This document shows, one piece after another, positions 37,401 to 44,352 of a stretch of DNA of 64,000 bases (the stretch's first letter is position 1; every line of letters starts with the position of its first letter). The notes under the pieces are model-generated. The model was not told the origin of the DNA, did no database searches, and saw only the letters and a program-made list of their open reading frames with translations. The stretch comes from Marinimicrobium locisalis (GTDB taxonomy: Bacteria; Pseudomonadota; Gammaproteobacteria; Pseudomonadales; Cellvibrionaceae): assembly GCF_039822625.1 (NCBI RefSeq), contig NZ_JBDLLG010000016.1:1-64000 (forward strand), in the 5' to 3' direction. Made by a program: the position numbers and the translations under genes.

Positions 37401-37535
37401 GTCGCCAGCGTATTCTTCAACGCCTCGAACATCACCAACGAGCAGGAAGAGTACTACCTGGAGTGGGAAGACCAGTTCGCCTGGCAGAACGAGTACGAAG
37501 CCCGCTACACCGTCGGCGTTCGTGCGACCTTCTAA
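34470..37535 (+). CDS. TonB-dependent receptor 4 (xylan-locus receptor)
   Basis: The 1021-residue outer-membrane receptor has a signal peptide (cleavage after ASAQ, about residue 30), a TonB-box-like LEEVVVVGIRSAQ, a plug domain with SIVDAISAEDIGKLPDVTIADSLQRITG and HAGGITGVVDLKTYRPF, and a barrel ending GVRATF. The IADSLQRITGVQI plug is the form seen in receptors for oligosaccharides in alpha- and gammaproteobacteria. It follows GH115-ManD-GH43 and is preceded by two LacI-type operators, so import of glucuronoxylo-oligosaccharides is a reasonable inference. No halogenase-like gene accompanies it, unlike TBDR 1, 2 and 3. Confidence 0.93.
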   Translation: MKQTRLFKRQLLASSISACTLALAATTASAQTQSDDTPILEEVVVVGIRSAQETALNVKRDAASIVDAISAEDIGKLPDVTIADSLQRITGVQIRRSAGEGAALNVRGMPQVLTMLNGESYLGANSLTTVQPNFTDIPSQLFSGAEVTKSQTASQHAGGITGVVDLKTYRPFSFDQGLTVSGAAQASQGVDSGETDPSVNGLINWQNDRMGFLAAVSHQSANLANYYSGMAGGGSSAGWTGFAGEDWSYGWVTPDASLGDLGSQVVDGGVDVNQDGDLGDAYWSYQGHVAYNRFEERERNGINLAFQADLGHGFELVTEAFYTDMEGFDRVMGMAHSDKWQRWGWFDPTQYTAKDAIANERDLHTVQEYTGNGRRLKSYASVAANEANSTNVNVELNYDNGGAFTGSARLISGSAEQSQLNSYMDIDVADGSQWGVGCQHYPSATEGTQGDCGAGQLKTNPTGYQGYPVLTVNYTGSDPAWSGFDNNANIDIQGEPLAGAPERSLASYLASVDNYGLGALSSENNYDREGDLNVVRFDGNYAFDEGFLTSVDFGIRHSTREVENAEFDLLSPMGPDNCNVKWKATDVDLNGGGIDGACTWADDEGNAYTAGVPTPLSSLSPTQITDFGSVSGLPAIWTVDPASMDNVEAYHNGLYPGTARATNPGRSYEVELEELSYFVQANFATGIMSGNFGLRQVDTDLTVLRNKVGAARPYGAAAQDDGDITTQRDMEELLPSLNLRFDLTDEWVMRAAVSRTMAPLDLAQWGGGLSPSYAIDSEEGSPTEGQFIVIGANADGNPELDMWNATNFDLSAEYYLGNASALSAGWFYVEVDSFIESGTVEMALPDQDGVVRRTVDVSTSVQGDGGVLKGTELAAKLAFGDFTDGALSDFGTDVNYTYSPSNSGNTGLNGETLPFQDNSEHVFNLIGWYEAGPWQARIAYNYRSERVVAFNQTWGEGTLWQQPTAYVDASFSYDINDVASVFFNASNITNEQEEYYLEWEDQFAWQNEYEARYTVGVRATF

Positions 37536-37629
37536 AAGGCACCAAAGCAAGGCGGCCAGCTCTCTTGCCTCTCCGGCCGGCCGCTACGCGGGCCCCACGC
37601 ACCTTTTGTGTGGGACTCTCCAAGCTTGG

Positions 37630-37662
37630 CGTACCCGCGCCCCTCGGGTACGTCCTTTTTTT
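37630..37662 (+). terminator. Terminator after TBDR 4
   Basis: The 8-bp stem CGTACCCG/CGGGTACG with a 7-base loop is followed by TCC and seven T residues. It lies between the converging TBDR 4 and lpd genes. Confidence 0.85.
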
Positions 37663-39082
37663 ATTTCTTCTTAGCCTGCGGATTCGGCAAATCGGTAATG
37701 GTCCCCGAGGCAATCTCCGCCGCCAGGCCCACGGTCTCGTGCAGGGTCGGATGCGCATGCACCGTCAGCGCCAAGTCTTCCGCCGAGGCCCCGAACTCCA
37801 GTGCCAGCCCTAATTCACCAAGCAACTCACCGGCATTCAGGCCTACTATGCCCGCGCCCAACAGCTGATCATTCTCTTTCCGATAAATCAGCTTGGTCTT
37901 ACCCTCACTGCGACCGGCACCCAAGGCACGACCACTGGCGGACCAGGGCATAACCGCAGTGCGGTACTCCACACCTTTCTCTTTCGCTTCCTTCTCGGTC
38001 ATCCCCACCCAAGCGACTTCCGGGTCGGTATAGGCAATAGAGGGAATGCAGCGCGGCTCAATATGCTTGTGCCCGGCAATGATTTCCGCCGCCGCGTGGC
38101 CTTCGTGGCTTGCCTTGTGGGCCAGCATGGGCTGTCCAATAATGTCGCCAATGGCATAGATGTGCGGCACGCTGGTCTGCAGGTTCTCGTTGGCGGGAAT
38201 AAAGCCGCGCTCATCCACCTCGATGCCGGCCTTGTCCGCGCCGATTTTCTTGCCATTGGGCGCGCGGCCCACGGCCACCAGAATCGCGTCGTAACTTTGA
38301 TCTTTGTCCGGCGCGTTCTTGCCTTCAAAGCTCACTTTCAGCGCGGTCTTGTTGGCCTTCACTTCGGTGACCTTGGTGGACAACATCACATTGAAGTTGT
38401 CTTTGTTGTACTTGCTGTAGACCTGCATCAGGTCCTTATCCGCCGCCGGGATCAGTTGGTCGGCGAACTCCACCACACTGACTTCGCTACCCAGGGCCTT
38501 AAACACGGTCGCCATTTCCAGGCCGATAATGCCGCCGCCGACCACCAGCAGCTTTTTCGGAATTTCATGCAGCTCCAGCGCATCGGTGGAATCCCAAACG
38601 CGCGGGTCGTCATGAGGAATAAACGGCAGCTTCACCGCCTGGGAACCGGCGGCCACAATGGCGTGCTCGAACTCCACTTCGGTGGTCTTGCCGTCATGAG
38701 TGACCGCCAGTTTGTGATCACTTACAAACTCACCCACACCCTGCAGCACGTTCACCTTGCGCTGCTTGGCCATCCCGGCCACGCCCTGGGTCAGCTTGCC
38801 CACCACGCCTTCTTTAAACTTGCGAATGCCGTCCAGGTCGATCTTCGGCTTGCCGAAGCTCACGCCGATCTGTTCACCGTGAGCGCCTTCATTAATTACC
38901 TGGGCCACGTGCAGCATCGCCTTGGAAGGAATACAGCCCACGTTCAGACAGACCCCACCCAAAGAGGGGTAGCGTTCCACCAGCGTCACGTCCATGCCCA
39001 GATCCGCCGCGCGGAATGCGGCTGAATAGCCACCGACGCCGCCACCCAAGACCAAAACTTCTGTTTTCTGTGTGTCTGCCAC
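37661..39082 (-). CDS. lpd: Dihydrolipoyl dehydrogenase
   Basis: This FAD enzyme is the E3 subunit of pyruvate and 2-oxoglutarate dehydrogenase complexes; it reoxidises dihydrolipoamide with NAD+. The 473-residue protein (E. coli Lpd has 474) has the FAD motif VLGGGVGGYSAAF, the redox disulfide in GGVCLNVGCIPSK, the NAD motif VVGGGIIGLEMA near 185, and the C-terminal HAHPTLHET with the active-site His-Glu pair. I chose the GTG at 39082, which has GAGGAG eight bases upstream; a TTG nine codons earlier is less likely. No aceEF or suc genes are adjacent, so it stands alone here. Confidence 0.95.
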   Translation of the reverse strand: MADTQKTEVLVLGGGVGGYSAAFRAADLGMDVTLVERYPSLGGVCLNVGCIPSKAMLHVAQVINEGAHGEQIGVSFGKPKIDLDGIRKFKEGVVGKLTQGVAGMAKQRKVNVLQGVGEFVSDHKLAVTHDGKTTEVEFEHAIVAAGSQAVKLPFIPHDDPRVWDSTDALELHEIPKKLLVVGGGIIGLEMATVFKALGSEVSVVEFADQLIPAADKDLMQVYSKYNKDNFNVMLSTKVTEVKANKTALKVSFEGKNAPDKDQSYDAILVAVGRAPNGKKIGADKAGIEVDERGFIPANENLQTSVPHIYAIGDIIGQPMLAHKASHEGHAAAEIIAGHKHIEPRCIPSIAYTDPEVAWVGMTEKEAKEKGVEYRTAVMPWSASGRALGAGRSEGKTKLIYRKENDQLLGAGIVGLNAGELLGELGLALEFGASAEDLALTVHAHPTLHETVGLAAEIASGTITDLPNPQAKKK

Positions 39083-39280
39083 CTGCTTGTCTCCTCTGTG
39101 TAGCTGCAATCAGCCGCTGGGCGGCCAATCGATAAGAGCGAAATATCGACAAAACGGAAATGTCGGTAAAACGAAAGCCCCGATACTAATGACTCCGGAC
39201 GGAAAAGCCAATAAACTGGCCCGAAACCCGGAATAAAACCCGACATAAAACCTCAAAAACCGCCAAAAACAGGGCAGTGA

Positions 39281-40630
39281 ATGAGCGATCAACGCGGACA
39301 ATTCTCCTCCAAAATCGGTTTTTTGATGGCCGCCACCGGCTCGGCGGTGGGGCTGGGCAATATCTGGGGCTTCCCCACCCAGGCCGCGAGCAACGGCGGC
39401 GGCGCCTTTCTGCTGGCTTACTTGGTGCTGGCCTTCCTGCTCGCCTACCCGGCCCTAGTGGCCGAGCTGGTCATTGGCCGCCACGCCCGGGCCAACATCG
39501 TCACCGCGTTGGATACGCTCGGCGAAAACCGCGCCACCAAGGGCCTGGGCCGAGCGGTGGGCTACTACGGCGTGCTGGTCGCCAGCCTGATTCTCAGCTT
39601 CTACGCCATCGTCGCCGGCTGGATGCTGGCGGAATTTGGCAAACCCTTGGCCCAGCTACTCGGCTGGCAAGGCGCCGCCGACTGGCTTGCCAGCGACGCC
39701 CTGGGGCGTAACCTGCTCGTCTGCGGCCTGTTTACCGCCGCCACCGTCGCCATTATCGCCAAGGGCGTGGAAAACGGCATTGAAGCCTGGTCTACCCGGC
39801 TCATGCCACTATTGTTCCTGATTCTGCTAGGGCTGATCCTCTACGTCTTTACCCAACCCGGCGCCGGCGAGGGCCTTAAAAACTATCTCATTCCCGACTT
39901 CACCCAACTGACCGACCCGGGCCTGCTATTGAGCGCCATGGGCCAGGCATTCTTCTCCCTTTCCCTGGGTGTGGGCACCATGCTGATTTACGGCTCCTAC
40001 CTGCGCAAAACCGACAGCCTGCCGCGCCTGGGCGCCGCCGTCACCCTGCTCGATACCGGCATCGCCTTCACCGCCGGGCTGCTGATCCTGCCCACCATGT
40101 ACGTGGCCCAGGCCCAGGGCATCGCCATCTACAGCGAGGGCGGCGACCTGCTCGCCGGCCCCGGTCTGATCTTTCAGGTCCTGCCCGCCCTGTTCAGTAC
40201 CATGGGCGGGGCCGGCATCTGGCTCAGCATCGCCTTCTTCGCCCTGATGAGCATCGCCGCCCTCACCTCCTCCATCTCCATGCTGGAAGCACCGGTGTCC
40301 GTCGTCACCGAACGCACCCGGCTCAAGCGCACCGGCGCCGCCTGGACCATTGGCCTGCTCATCTTCGCGGTGAGCACCATCATCCTGCTCAACATGAGCA
40401 CCCTGTTCGATGCCGCCGTCTCCCTCACCACCGAATACAGCCAGCCGCTACTGGGCATCGCCCTGTGCGTGTTCGTCGGCTGGATCATGCGGCGCAACCA
40501 ACTGCTGAACGAACTTAAAGCCGGCCACCGGGACATCGAACACAGCCTGTTCTGGAAAATCTGGCCCTTCTACGTGCGCCTGGTGTGCCCGGTGCTGATT
40601 CTATTAGCCTTTATACAGTCCCTGCGATGA
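39281..40630 (+). CDS. Sodium-dependent transporter of the NSS/SNF family
   Basis: The 449-residue inner-membrane protein has about 11 to 12 hydrophobic helices. Its first helix, GSAVGLGNIWGFPTQAASNGGG, is the sodium- and substrate-binding signature of neurotransmitter:sodium symporters such as LeuT and TnaT. Bacterial members usually import amino acids with Na+. The exact substrate cannot be read from the sequence. It is divergent from lpd (about 200 bp apart), and its stop codon overlaps the start of the next small gene. Confidence 0.9.
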   Translation: MSDQRGQFSSKIGFLMAATGSAVGLGNIWGFPTQAASNGGGAFLLAYLVLAFLLAYPALVAELVIGRHARANIVTALDTLGENRATKGLGRAVGYYGVLVASLILSFYAIVAGWMLAEFGKPLAQLLGWQGAADWLASDALGRNLLVCGLFTAATVAIIAKGVENGIEAWSTRLMPLLFLILLGLILYVFTQPGAGEGLKNYLIPDFTQLTDPGLLLSAMGQAFFSLSLGVGTMLIYGSYLRKTDSLPRLGAAVTLLDTGIAFTAGLLILPTMYVAQAQGIAIYSEGGDLLAGPGLIFQVLPALFSTMGGAGIWLSIAFFALMSIAALTSSISMLEAPVSVVTERTRLKRTGAAWTIGLLIFAVSTIILLNMSTLFDAAVSLTTEYSQPLLGIALCVFVGWIMRRNQLLNELKAGHRDIEHSLFWKIWPFYVRLVCPVLILLAFIQSLR

Positions 40631-40866
40631 ACCCCGACCTGAACCCACAAGACCTACTCGACGCCGTCAACCAGACCATGCCCTTTGGGAAATACAAAGG
40701 GCGCAAGCTGCTGGAGCTGCCGGAACCGTACCTGGTATGGTTTCATGGGCAGGGGTTTCCCAATAGCAAGCTGGGAAGGCAGCTGGCGTTGATGTATGAG
40801 ATTAAGGTGAATGGGTTGGAGGGGATGTTGCAGGAGTTGGTGGGGCAGAGCAACCTGTATACCTGA
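40627..40866 (+). CDS. DUF3820 small protein
   Basis: The 79-residue protein contains MPFGKYKGRKLLELPEPYLVWF, the typical core of the DUF3820 (QSregVF_b) family, whose function is not established. The ATG at 40627 overlaps the transporter stop codon as ATGA, so translation is probably coupled; the open frame upstream overlaps the transporter and is not needed. Confidence 0.8.
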   Translation: MNPDLNPQDLLDAVNQTMPFGKYKGRKLLELPEPYLVWFHGQGFPNSKLGRQLALMYEIKVNGLEGMLQELVGQSNLYT

Positions 40867-40908
40867 TTCCCGGATATCTAAAACAGCTGGAAAAGCTTAG
40901 GAGGTTCA

Positions 40909-41022
40909 ATGTTTACCGAAAAGGACATCAAGGATTTTATAGCGATAAGGAACCAAGAACCACATAACCAGCGACTAGAATTTCAGGTAGTTAGTCCAGG
41001 CCAAACTGATTCTGCCTCGTAG
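40909..41022 (+). CDS. Possible 37-residue small protein
   Basis: A short frame (MFTEKDIKDFIAI to DSAS) starts with ATG seven bases after a near-consensus AGGAGG. I know no family for it. It lies between the DUF3820 gene and the convergent XRE gene, at the left edge of the accessory island. It may be a small protein or a remnant. Confidence 0.4.
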   Translation: MFTEKDIKDFIAIRNQEPHNQRLEFQVVSPGQTDSAS

Positions 41023-41056
41023 AAAAGGGAGTGATACCGCTCTTCAATGAAGGCGG

Positions 41057-41320
41057 TTAAACCTTCTTGCCGCCAGTTTTCATGTGAGCTTGGTACGCTT
41101 CGTTAAACTCGCCCACCGGAACCCCTATCGCTTGGCATATCTCCGCCACCTCAACATAATCCAGCCGCCGCTCGCCGGTCTCGTACTTGGATACATAGCT
41201 TTGCGGGCGACCTAGCGCCTTGCTTAGCTCAACCTGCGTCAACCCTGCCCTCTCCTTTCTCAGCGCCTTTAACAACTCTCTCAGCACCTGCCTGTTGTAG
41301 TCTCGGGATCGATTCGTCAT
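41057..41320 (-). CDS. XRE-family transcriptional regulator
   Basis: The 87-residue protein is essentially one Cro/C1-type helix-turn-helix: LRKERAGLTQVELSKALG then RPQSYVSKYETGERRLDYVE, with a short Lys-rich tail. The ATG at 41320 starts MTNRSRDYNRQ; a TTG 17 codons upstream would lie inside the operator palindrome and is unlikely. It faces away from the hypothetical gene at 41422, with the palindrome 41370-41392 between them, so it probably represses both itself and that gene. Such single-domain regulators are common in prophages and toxin modules. Confidence 0.85.
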   Translation of the reverse strand: MTNRSRDYNRQVLRELLKALRKERAGLTQVELSKALGRPQSYVSKYETGERRLDYVEVAEICQAIGVPVGEFNEAYQAHMKTGGKKV

Positions 41321-41369
41321 CTGGATATTTCTGCCGCTTGAGAAATATCCCAAACTAGTATATCTTTTC

Positions 41370-41392
41370 AATTATCCCATTTTGGGATAATT
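41370..41392. promoter_or_regulatory. Perfect palindromic operator between XRE and the next gene
   Basis: Arms AATTATCCCA (41370-41379) and TGGGATAATT (41383-41392) flank TTT. A further ATATCCCA half-site lies at 41345-41352, nearer the XRE start. The right arm contains a GATAAT that could be a -10 for the plus-strand gene, so binding would block it. Confidence 0.75.
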
Positions 41393-41421
41393 AGGAATGA
41401 TCATACCAAGGAGCAAGCCAA

Positions 41422-41712
41422 ATGTCGCTTAAAAACACGTTTAAAGTACGGATTTGCTTAGATGAAATGACACCAAACTTCCCTCTCGGGGAGTTCATGC
41501 GGTTAACCTTCGACCTAGGCGTTTCCCGACTCCAGGCCTTACGGGAGCTGGATCAACTCCAGGAGGAGTTGGATATGGAAGCAGACGCTTTGAGAAGAAA
41601 ACCGGAGAACCGGTCGGGGCCGCCGATTCAGCATGAGTACTGGTGCTTCTATTGCGCCCAGGTCCGAGCCCACTACCGGATGCTTATTAACAGCGGTTCC
41701 AGCCTACATTAG
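41422..41712 (+). CDS. Hypothetical protein beside the XRE regulator
   Basis: The 96-residue protein has a helical middle (LQALRELDQLQEELDMEADALRR) and two cysteines in WCFYCAQ. It starts at an ATG with AAGGAG eight bases upstream. I recognise no family. Its promoter region carries the XRE palindrome, so it is probably repressed by that regulator. Confidence 0.6.
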   Translation: MSLKNTFKVRICLDEMTPNFPLGEFMRLTFDLGVSRLQALRELDQLQEELDMEADALRRKPENRSGPPIQHEYWCFYCAQVRAHYRMLINSGSSLH

Positions 41713-41881
41713 CTAGAGAGCTGAAGGCCTGCTCCCAGCTGCTCCATTCGCAACAACGAGAAACCATCGCTGTTCTTGAGCCAAAGTATTTGCTATAAAC
41801 AGAAATTGGACCATAACGGAATTCAAAGGACGTTGGCGCCCATTTTAACAATGACTGCCAACGGATTAATAGGATATTTTT

Positions 41882-42664
41882 ATGAACACTACCTCCAGCG
41901 AAGTCAAAAGTATCGTCAACCAGAACGCTCAGACTCTTGATGTCCTTCCCGCAGAAGAACTCGTAGAAATTCATCGCAGGTATACCTCCGGCACAACAAC
42001 CAATGATCCGACGGCGACAATAAAAGCGTCCACTTCATTAGGCTTGGTCGCGCTGGACCTTCCAAAAGCGCAGCGCATCATCCGGGAGCTTGGTTTGACG
42101 GGGAGGGTCAAGGTTGTCACCCATCGCTCCAAACAGTACGTAATATTTAAAGGAAACCCCCGCAGCCGCTCTATCCTGACTGGTACACGGTACTCTGCTT
42201 CGAACCCTAAAGTCGTGGATATGGCCATTGGACGCCGAGGCGTGAATAAGGCCATAGCATCTGGCGCCAGAATATCGATATTTTTCACAGTTCCGGTCAA
42301 CATACTCACCCACATCATCAGCGACGATCAGACAAAGGCTGAGTTTTTGAGCGCAATCGCGACTGATATCGCCAAAGCCTCTCTCGTCGCGGCCATTGCC
42401 TCAGTAGCAGGCTCTGCAACAGCGGCCGTCACAACCATTGCGGCAGGCCCCATTGTCGTCGTTATAGCCGCCGGGATCAGTGCCACCATCGGTCTTGATG
42501 CGCTCGATAGACGTTTTGGTATTACCGAAACTCTAGCGAACGAACTACAAGAGGCCTATGACGATACGGTGGGTGAGATTAACCGGCAAGCCGCCGAGGT
42601 CAATCGCCGACTGAAATGGCAAATTCTTAATGGAAGACCAGTAGGCCAAGGGATTTTCTACTAA
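41882..42664 (+). CDS. Membrane-active protein of unknown function, toxin-like layout
   Basis: The 260-residue protein has a soluble N-terminal part (1-125) with KQYVIFKGNPRSRS and LTGTRYSASNPKVVDMAIG, then hydrophobic stretches (about 127-145 and 165-205: SLVAAIASVAGSATAAV, IVVVIAAGISATIG) and a polar C-terminal helix after LDALDRRFGIT. From memory, LDxxDxxFGIT-type endings occur in poorly known enterobacterial membrane proteins next to DUF1240-like genes, but I could not check this. It starts 2 bp-coupled with the next membrane gene. A pore-forming or contact-dependent toxin is possible; function is unknown. Confidence 0.6.
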   Translation: MNTTSSEVKSIVNQNAQTLDVLPAEELVEIHRRYTSGTTTNDPTATIKASTSLGLVALDLPKAQRIIRELGLTGRVKVVTHRSKQYVIFKGNPRSRSILTGTRYSASNPKVVDMAIGRRGVNKAIASGARISIFFTVPVNILTHIISDDQTKAEFLSAIATDIAKASLVAAIASVAGSATAAVTTIAAGPIVVVIAAGISATIGLDALDRRFGITETLANELQEAYDDTVGEINRQAAEVNRRLKWQILNGRPVGQGIFY

Positions 42665-42666
42665 TT

Positions 42667-43068
42667 ATGGATAAGAGGCTCGCCCATCTAGTTCTGCTAG
42701 TGTTTGATGCGCTGTCTTTCTGGGCTTTTTCCCATGTGATCAATAGATGGCACGACGTCTCCCAGAGTATAGCTTCCTCCGAGACCAGTATCGAGCTACA
42801 GAGCCCGTTTGGGCTTTATATGGCTACGCTCATAATCCCAATCATCCACTCACAGTGTTTGGTCAAGATTAAAAACAAGAGTATTGAAAAAGCCAGAAAC
42901 TATGTAATCTCAGGATTGTTTATCTCATTATTGTTGGCAGGCTTCGTCTTTGACCACCTAATCGAAAAGGAAGTAACTAATGCAGGTTACAAATACTGCT
43001 CCTCAGAGAGCGAAACACTCACATTCTCCCAGTTCAAGGTTTACGCCAAAGGTCGGCTCTGCCAATAA
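42667..43068 (+). CDS. Small membrane protein, possible partner or immunity protein
   Basis: The 133-residue protein has about three hydrophobic helices (residues 6-24, 50-66 and 79-96) and a C-terminal extramembrane end with GYKYCSSE and a final RLCQ, whose two cysteines could form a disulfide. The arrangement resembles DUF1240-type immunity-like membrane proteins as I remember them; this is unverified. It begins two bases after the stop codon of the upstream gene, so they form one operon. Confidence 0.6.
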   Translation: MDKRLAHLVLLVFDALSFWAFSHVINRWHDVSQSIASSETSIELQSPFGLYMATLIIPIIHSQCLVKIKNKSIEKARNYVISGLFISLLLAGFVFDHLIEKEVTNAGYKYCSSESETLTFSQFKVYAKGRLCQ

Positions 43069-43507
43069 AGTGTTCGTGTTACTTGCAGGGCTCGTCAGCC
43101 CACTCCTGTGTGCGAACGCCGACTCCAGCCCTGAGCTGACCCTAAGCTGCTCTGTCCATTCGGACAACTTCGGAACGGAATCGGGGCTTCTCGTATCCAA
43201 AGAAATTGCTATTATCGGCTCCGTTTTGAAACGCGCCGGCCGAAGCTTGGTGTATGAGACGGAAAACGTCGAATTTTGGGCGTTAGCTCATATGACGCAG
43301 AAGCTGAATGGGAACCATTTTATCAACAATTTTGAAGTCGCCATTCGGGATAAAGAGTCCAACCGCTTCTATAACGCTCTCAGTGACTCCGTGTTCTCGG
43401 CGGACCAAGCTCCCGACTCGGCCAGAATCAGGCTCGTACATTACCATCCAGGTACTTTTCATGAACAGGGCTATATGATGTTTGAATGCCAAAGCCGTGA
43501 CAAATAG
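42980..43507 (+). CDS. Predicted secreted protein of the island operon
   Basis: The 175-residue product overlaps the end of the previous gene by 89 bases in another frame. The ATG at 42980 is supported by AAAAGGAAG six bases upstream; a GTG at 43070 would start right at the hydrophobic segment. Residues 31-47 (VFVLLAGLVSPLLCANA) look like a signal peptide core after a long polar N-terminus. The mature part has two cysteines (LSCSVHS and FECQSR) and beta-type patterns. No family recognised. The overlap suggests translational coupling with the membrane gene. Confidence 0.6.
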   Translation: MQVTNTAPQRAKHSHSPSSRFTPKVGSANKVFVLLAGLVSPLLCANADSSPELTLSCSVHSDNFGTESGLLVSKEIAIIGSVLKRAGRSLVYETENVEFWALAHMTQKLNGNHFINNFEVAIRDKESNRFYNALSDSVFSADQAPDSARIRLVHYHPGTFHEQGYMMFECQSRDK

Positions 43508-43721
43508 ATAGGATAATTTCCCGAGTCCTTCAGGGAACCTCTAAAAATCACTTTTCCGGGGACCTATAAAGCAGTGGCGGCTCGTTGAGTTTCGGCCGGT
43601 TATCGACAGAATGGGACCAATAATGATTTTTGCGCCAACCTCGCTCTGACCTTTGTTCTTATATGTCCTGGAATATCAACGACAACTGAGCTAAGACCTA
43701 CCCCATTAATGACAACCATCC

Positions 43722-43804
43722 TTGTTGTTAACAGACTGGCATGTTGTTAACAACAATATCTGTTGTTGTTCAGGCGTGAACATCAATGGCTTTTGTTGTT
43801 AACA
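43722..43804. promoter_or_regulatory. Three GTTGTTAACA repeats
   Basis: TTGTTGTTAACA occurs at 43722-43733 and 43793-43804, and the central copy TGTTGTTAACAACA at 43742-43755 is a perfect 14-base palindrome. They lie just before the Fic fragment and look like a cluster of operator sites for a repressor no longer recognisable here. Confidence 0.65.
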
Positions 43805-43856
43805 TTTGCTACAAAATGATCATCAAAGTGCCTTGCTGACAAGGAACGCCGCTTCC

Positions 43857-44030
43857 ATGAGCCTCGACCTCAGCCATGCCGCCCACTACCACCTGGGGGA
43901 GTTCCCTCCCGGGAAGCTGAACTATGCCCGCCTGATGCCGGGACTGCTGGCGGCTACCGACGCGCTGGCGCGGTATGACCAGATGCTGGCCGGGATGCAC
44001 AACAGCGAGCTTTTCCTGGCCCCCTTATAG
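43857..44030 (+). pseudogene. Truncated Fic-family gene (N-terminal domain only)
   Basis: The 57-residue product has the N-terminal pattern of Fic/DOC proteins: YHLGEFPPGKLNYARL, then ATDALARYDQMLAG and LFLAPL. In full-length proteins this is followed by TTQEAVLSSRIEGT and, much later, the HPFxxGNGR AMP-transfer motif; here a stop codon follows LAPL and neither segment is present. The ATG at 43857 fits the domain start. The gene is therefore a remnant, cut exactly where the transposase fragment begins. Confidence 0.65.
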
Positions 44031-44037
44031 AGCGACA

Positions 44038-44171
44038 TTAACTTTTCCAGTCCAGCGACAACTCTCTGCAGATCGTGGAGGGGCCTCTATTAAGCGCCTC
44101 TGTCATCTGTTTTCGTGTAAATCCAGCATTCAAATAGCTCTCAATCTGGTATCGGTCAGCTGCTTATAGCT
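44038..44171 (-). pseudogene. IS30-family transposase remnant
   Basis: Read on the minus strand, SYKQLTD in one frame continues, after a frameshift, as RYQIESYLNAGFTRKQMTEA and then LNRGPSTICREL. This is the N-terminal helix-turn-helix of IS30-family transposases (YKQLTxxxRYQI ... STISREL). It stops at a TAA at 44038-44040 and the catalytic DDE domain is absent. It is dead, and probably marks an old insertion event that broke the Fic gene. Confidence 0.65.
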
Positions 44172-44352
44172 CCTTGCGCGATTCTGCGGGGAGGCAAACT
44201 CCAGATCTGCAAAATAATCTAAGCGCCCAGCGCGTAGAGAGTCGAGGTGGCGCACGGGATTGTAATAGTAATTATTATCGTTTATATTCGCAAATGATGG
44301 TGTCCGGCTCAATCAAGAAGTAGTGTCGGCAAGGCCGGCAAGGAAAATGACT

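Larger units (their letters stand above)
43508..44352. other. Gene graveyard: Fic fragment, operators, IS30 remnant
   Basis: This 845-base stretch has lower GC than its surroundings and no intact gene. It contains three GTTGTTAACA repeats, a truncated Fic gene and a transposase remnant, listed separately. I recognise nothing in 43508-43720. Confidence 0.6.

Noticed and set aside
43508..43570. Possible insertion-sequence end around GGGAACCTCTAAAAATC
   Set aside because: It resembles an IS terminus from memory, but I found no matching inverted partner or transposase for it.
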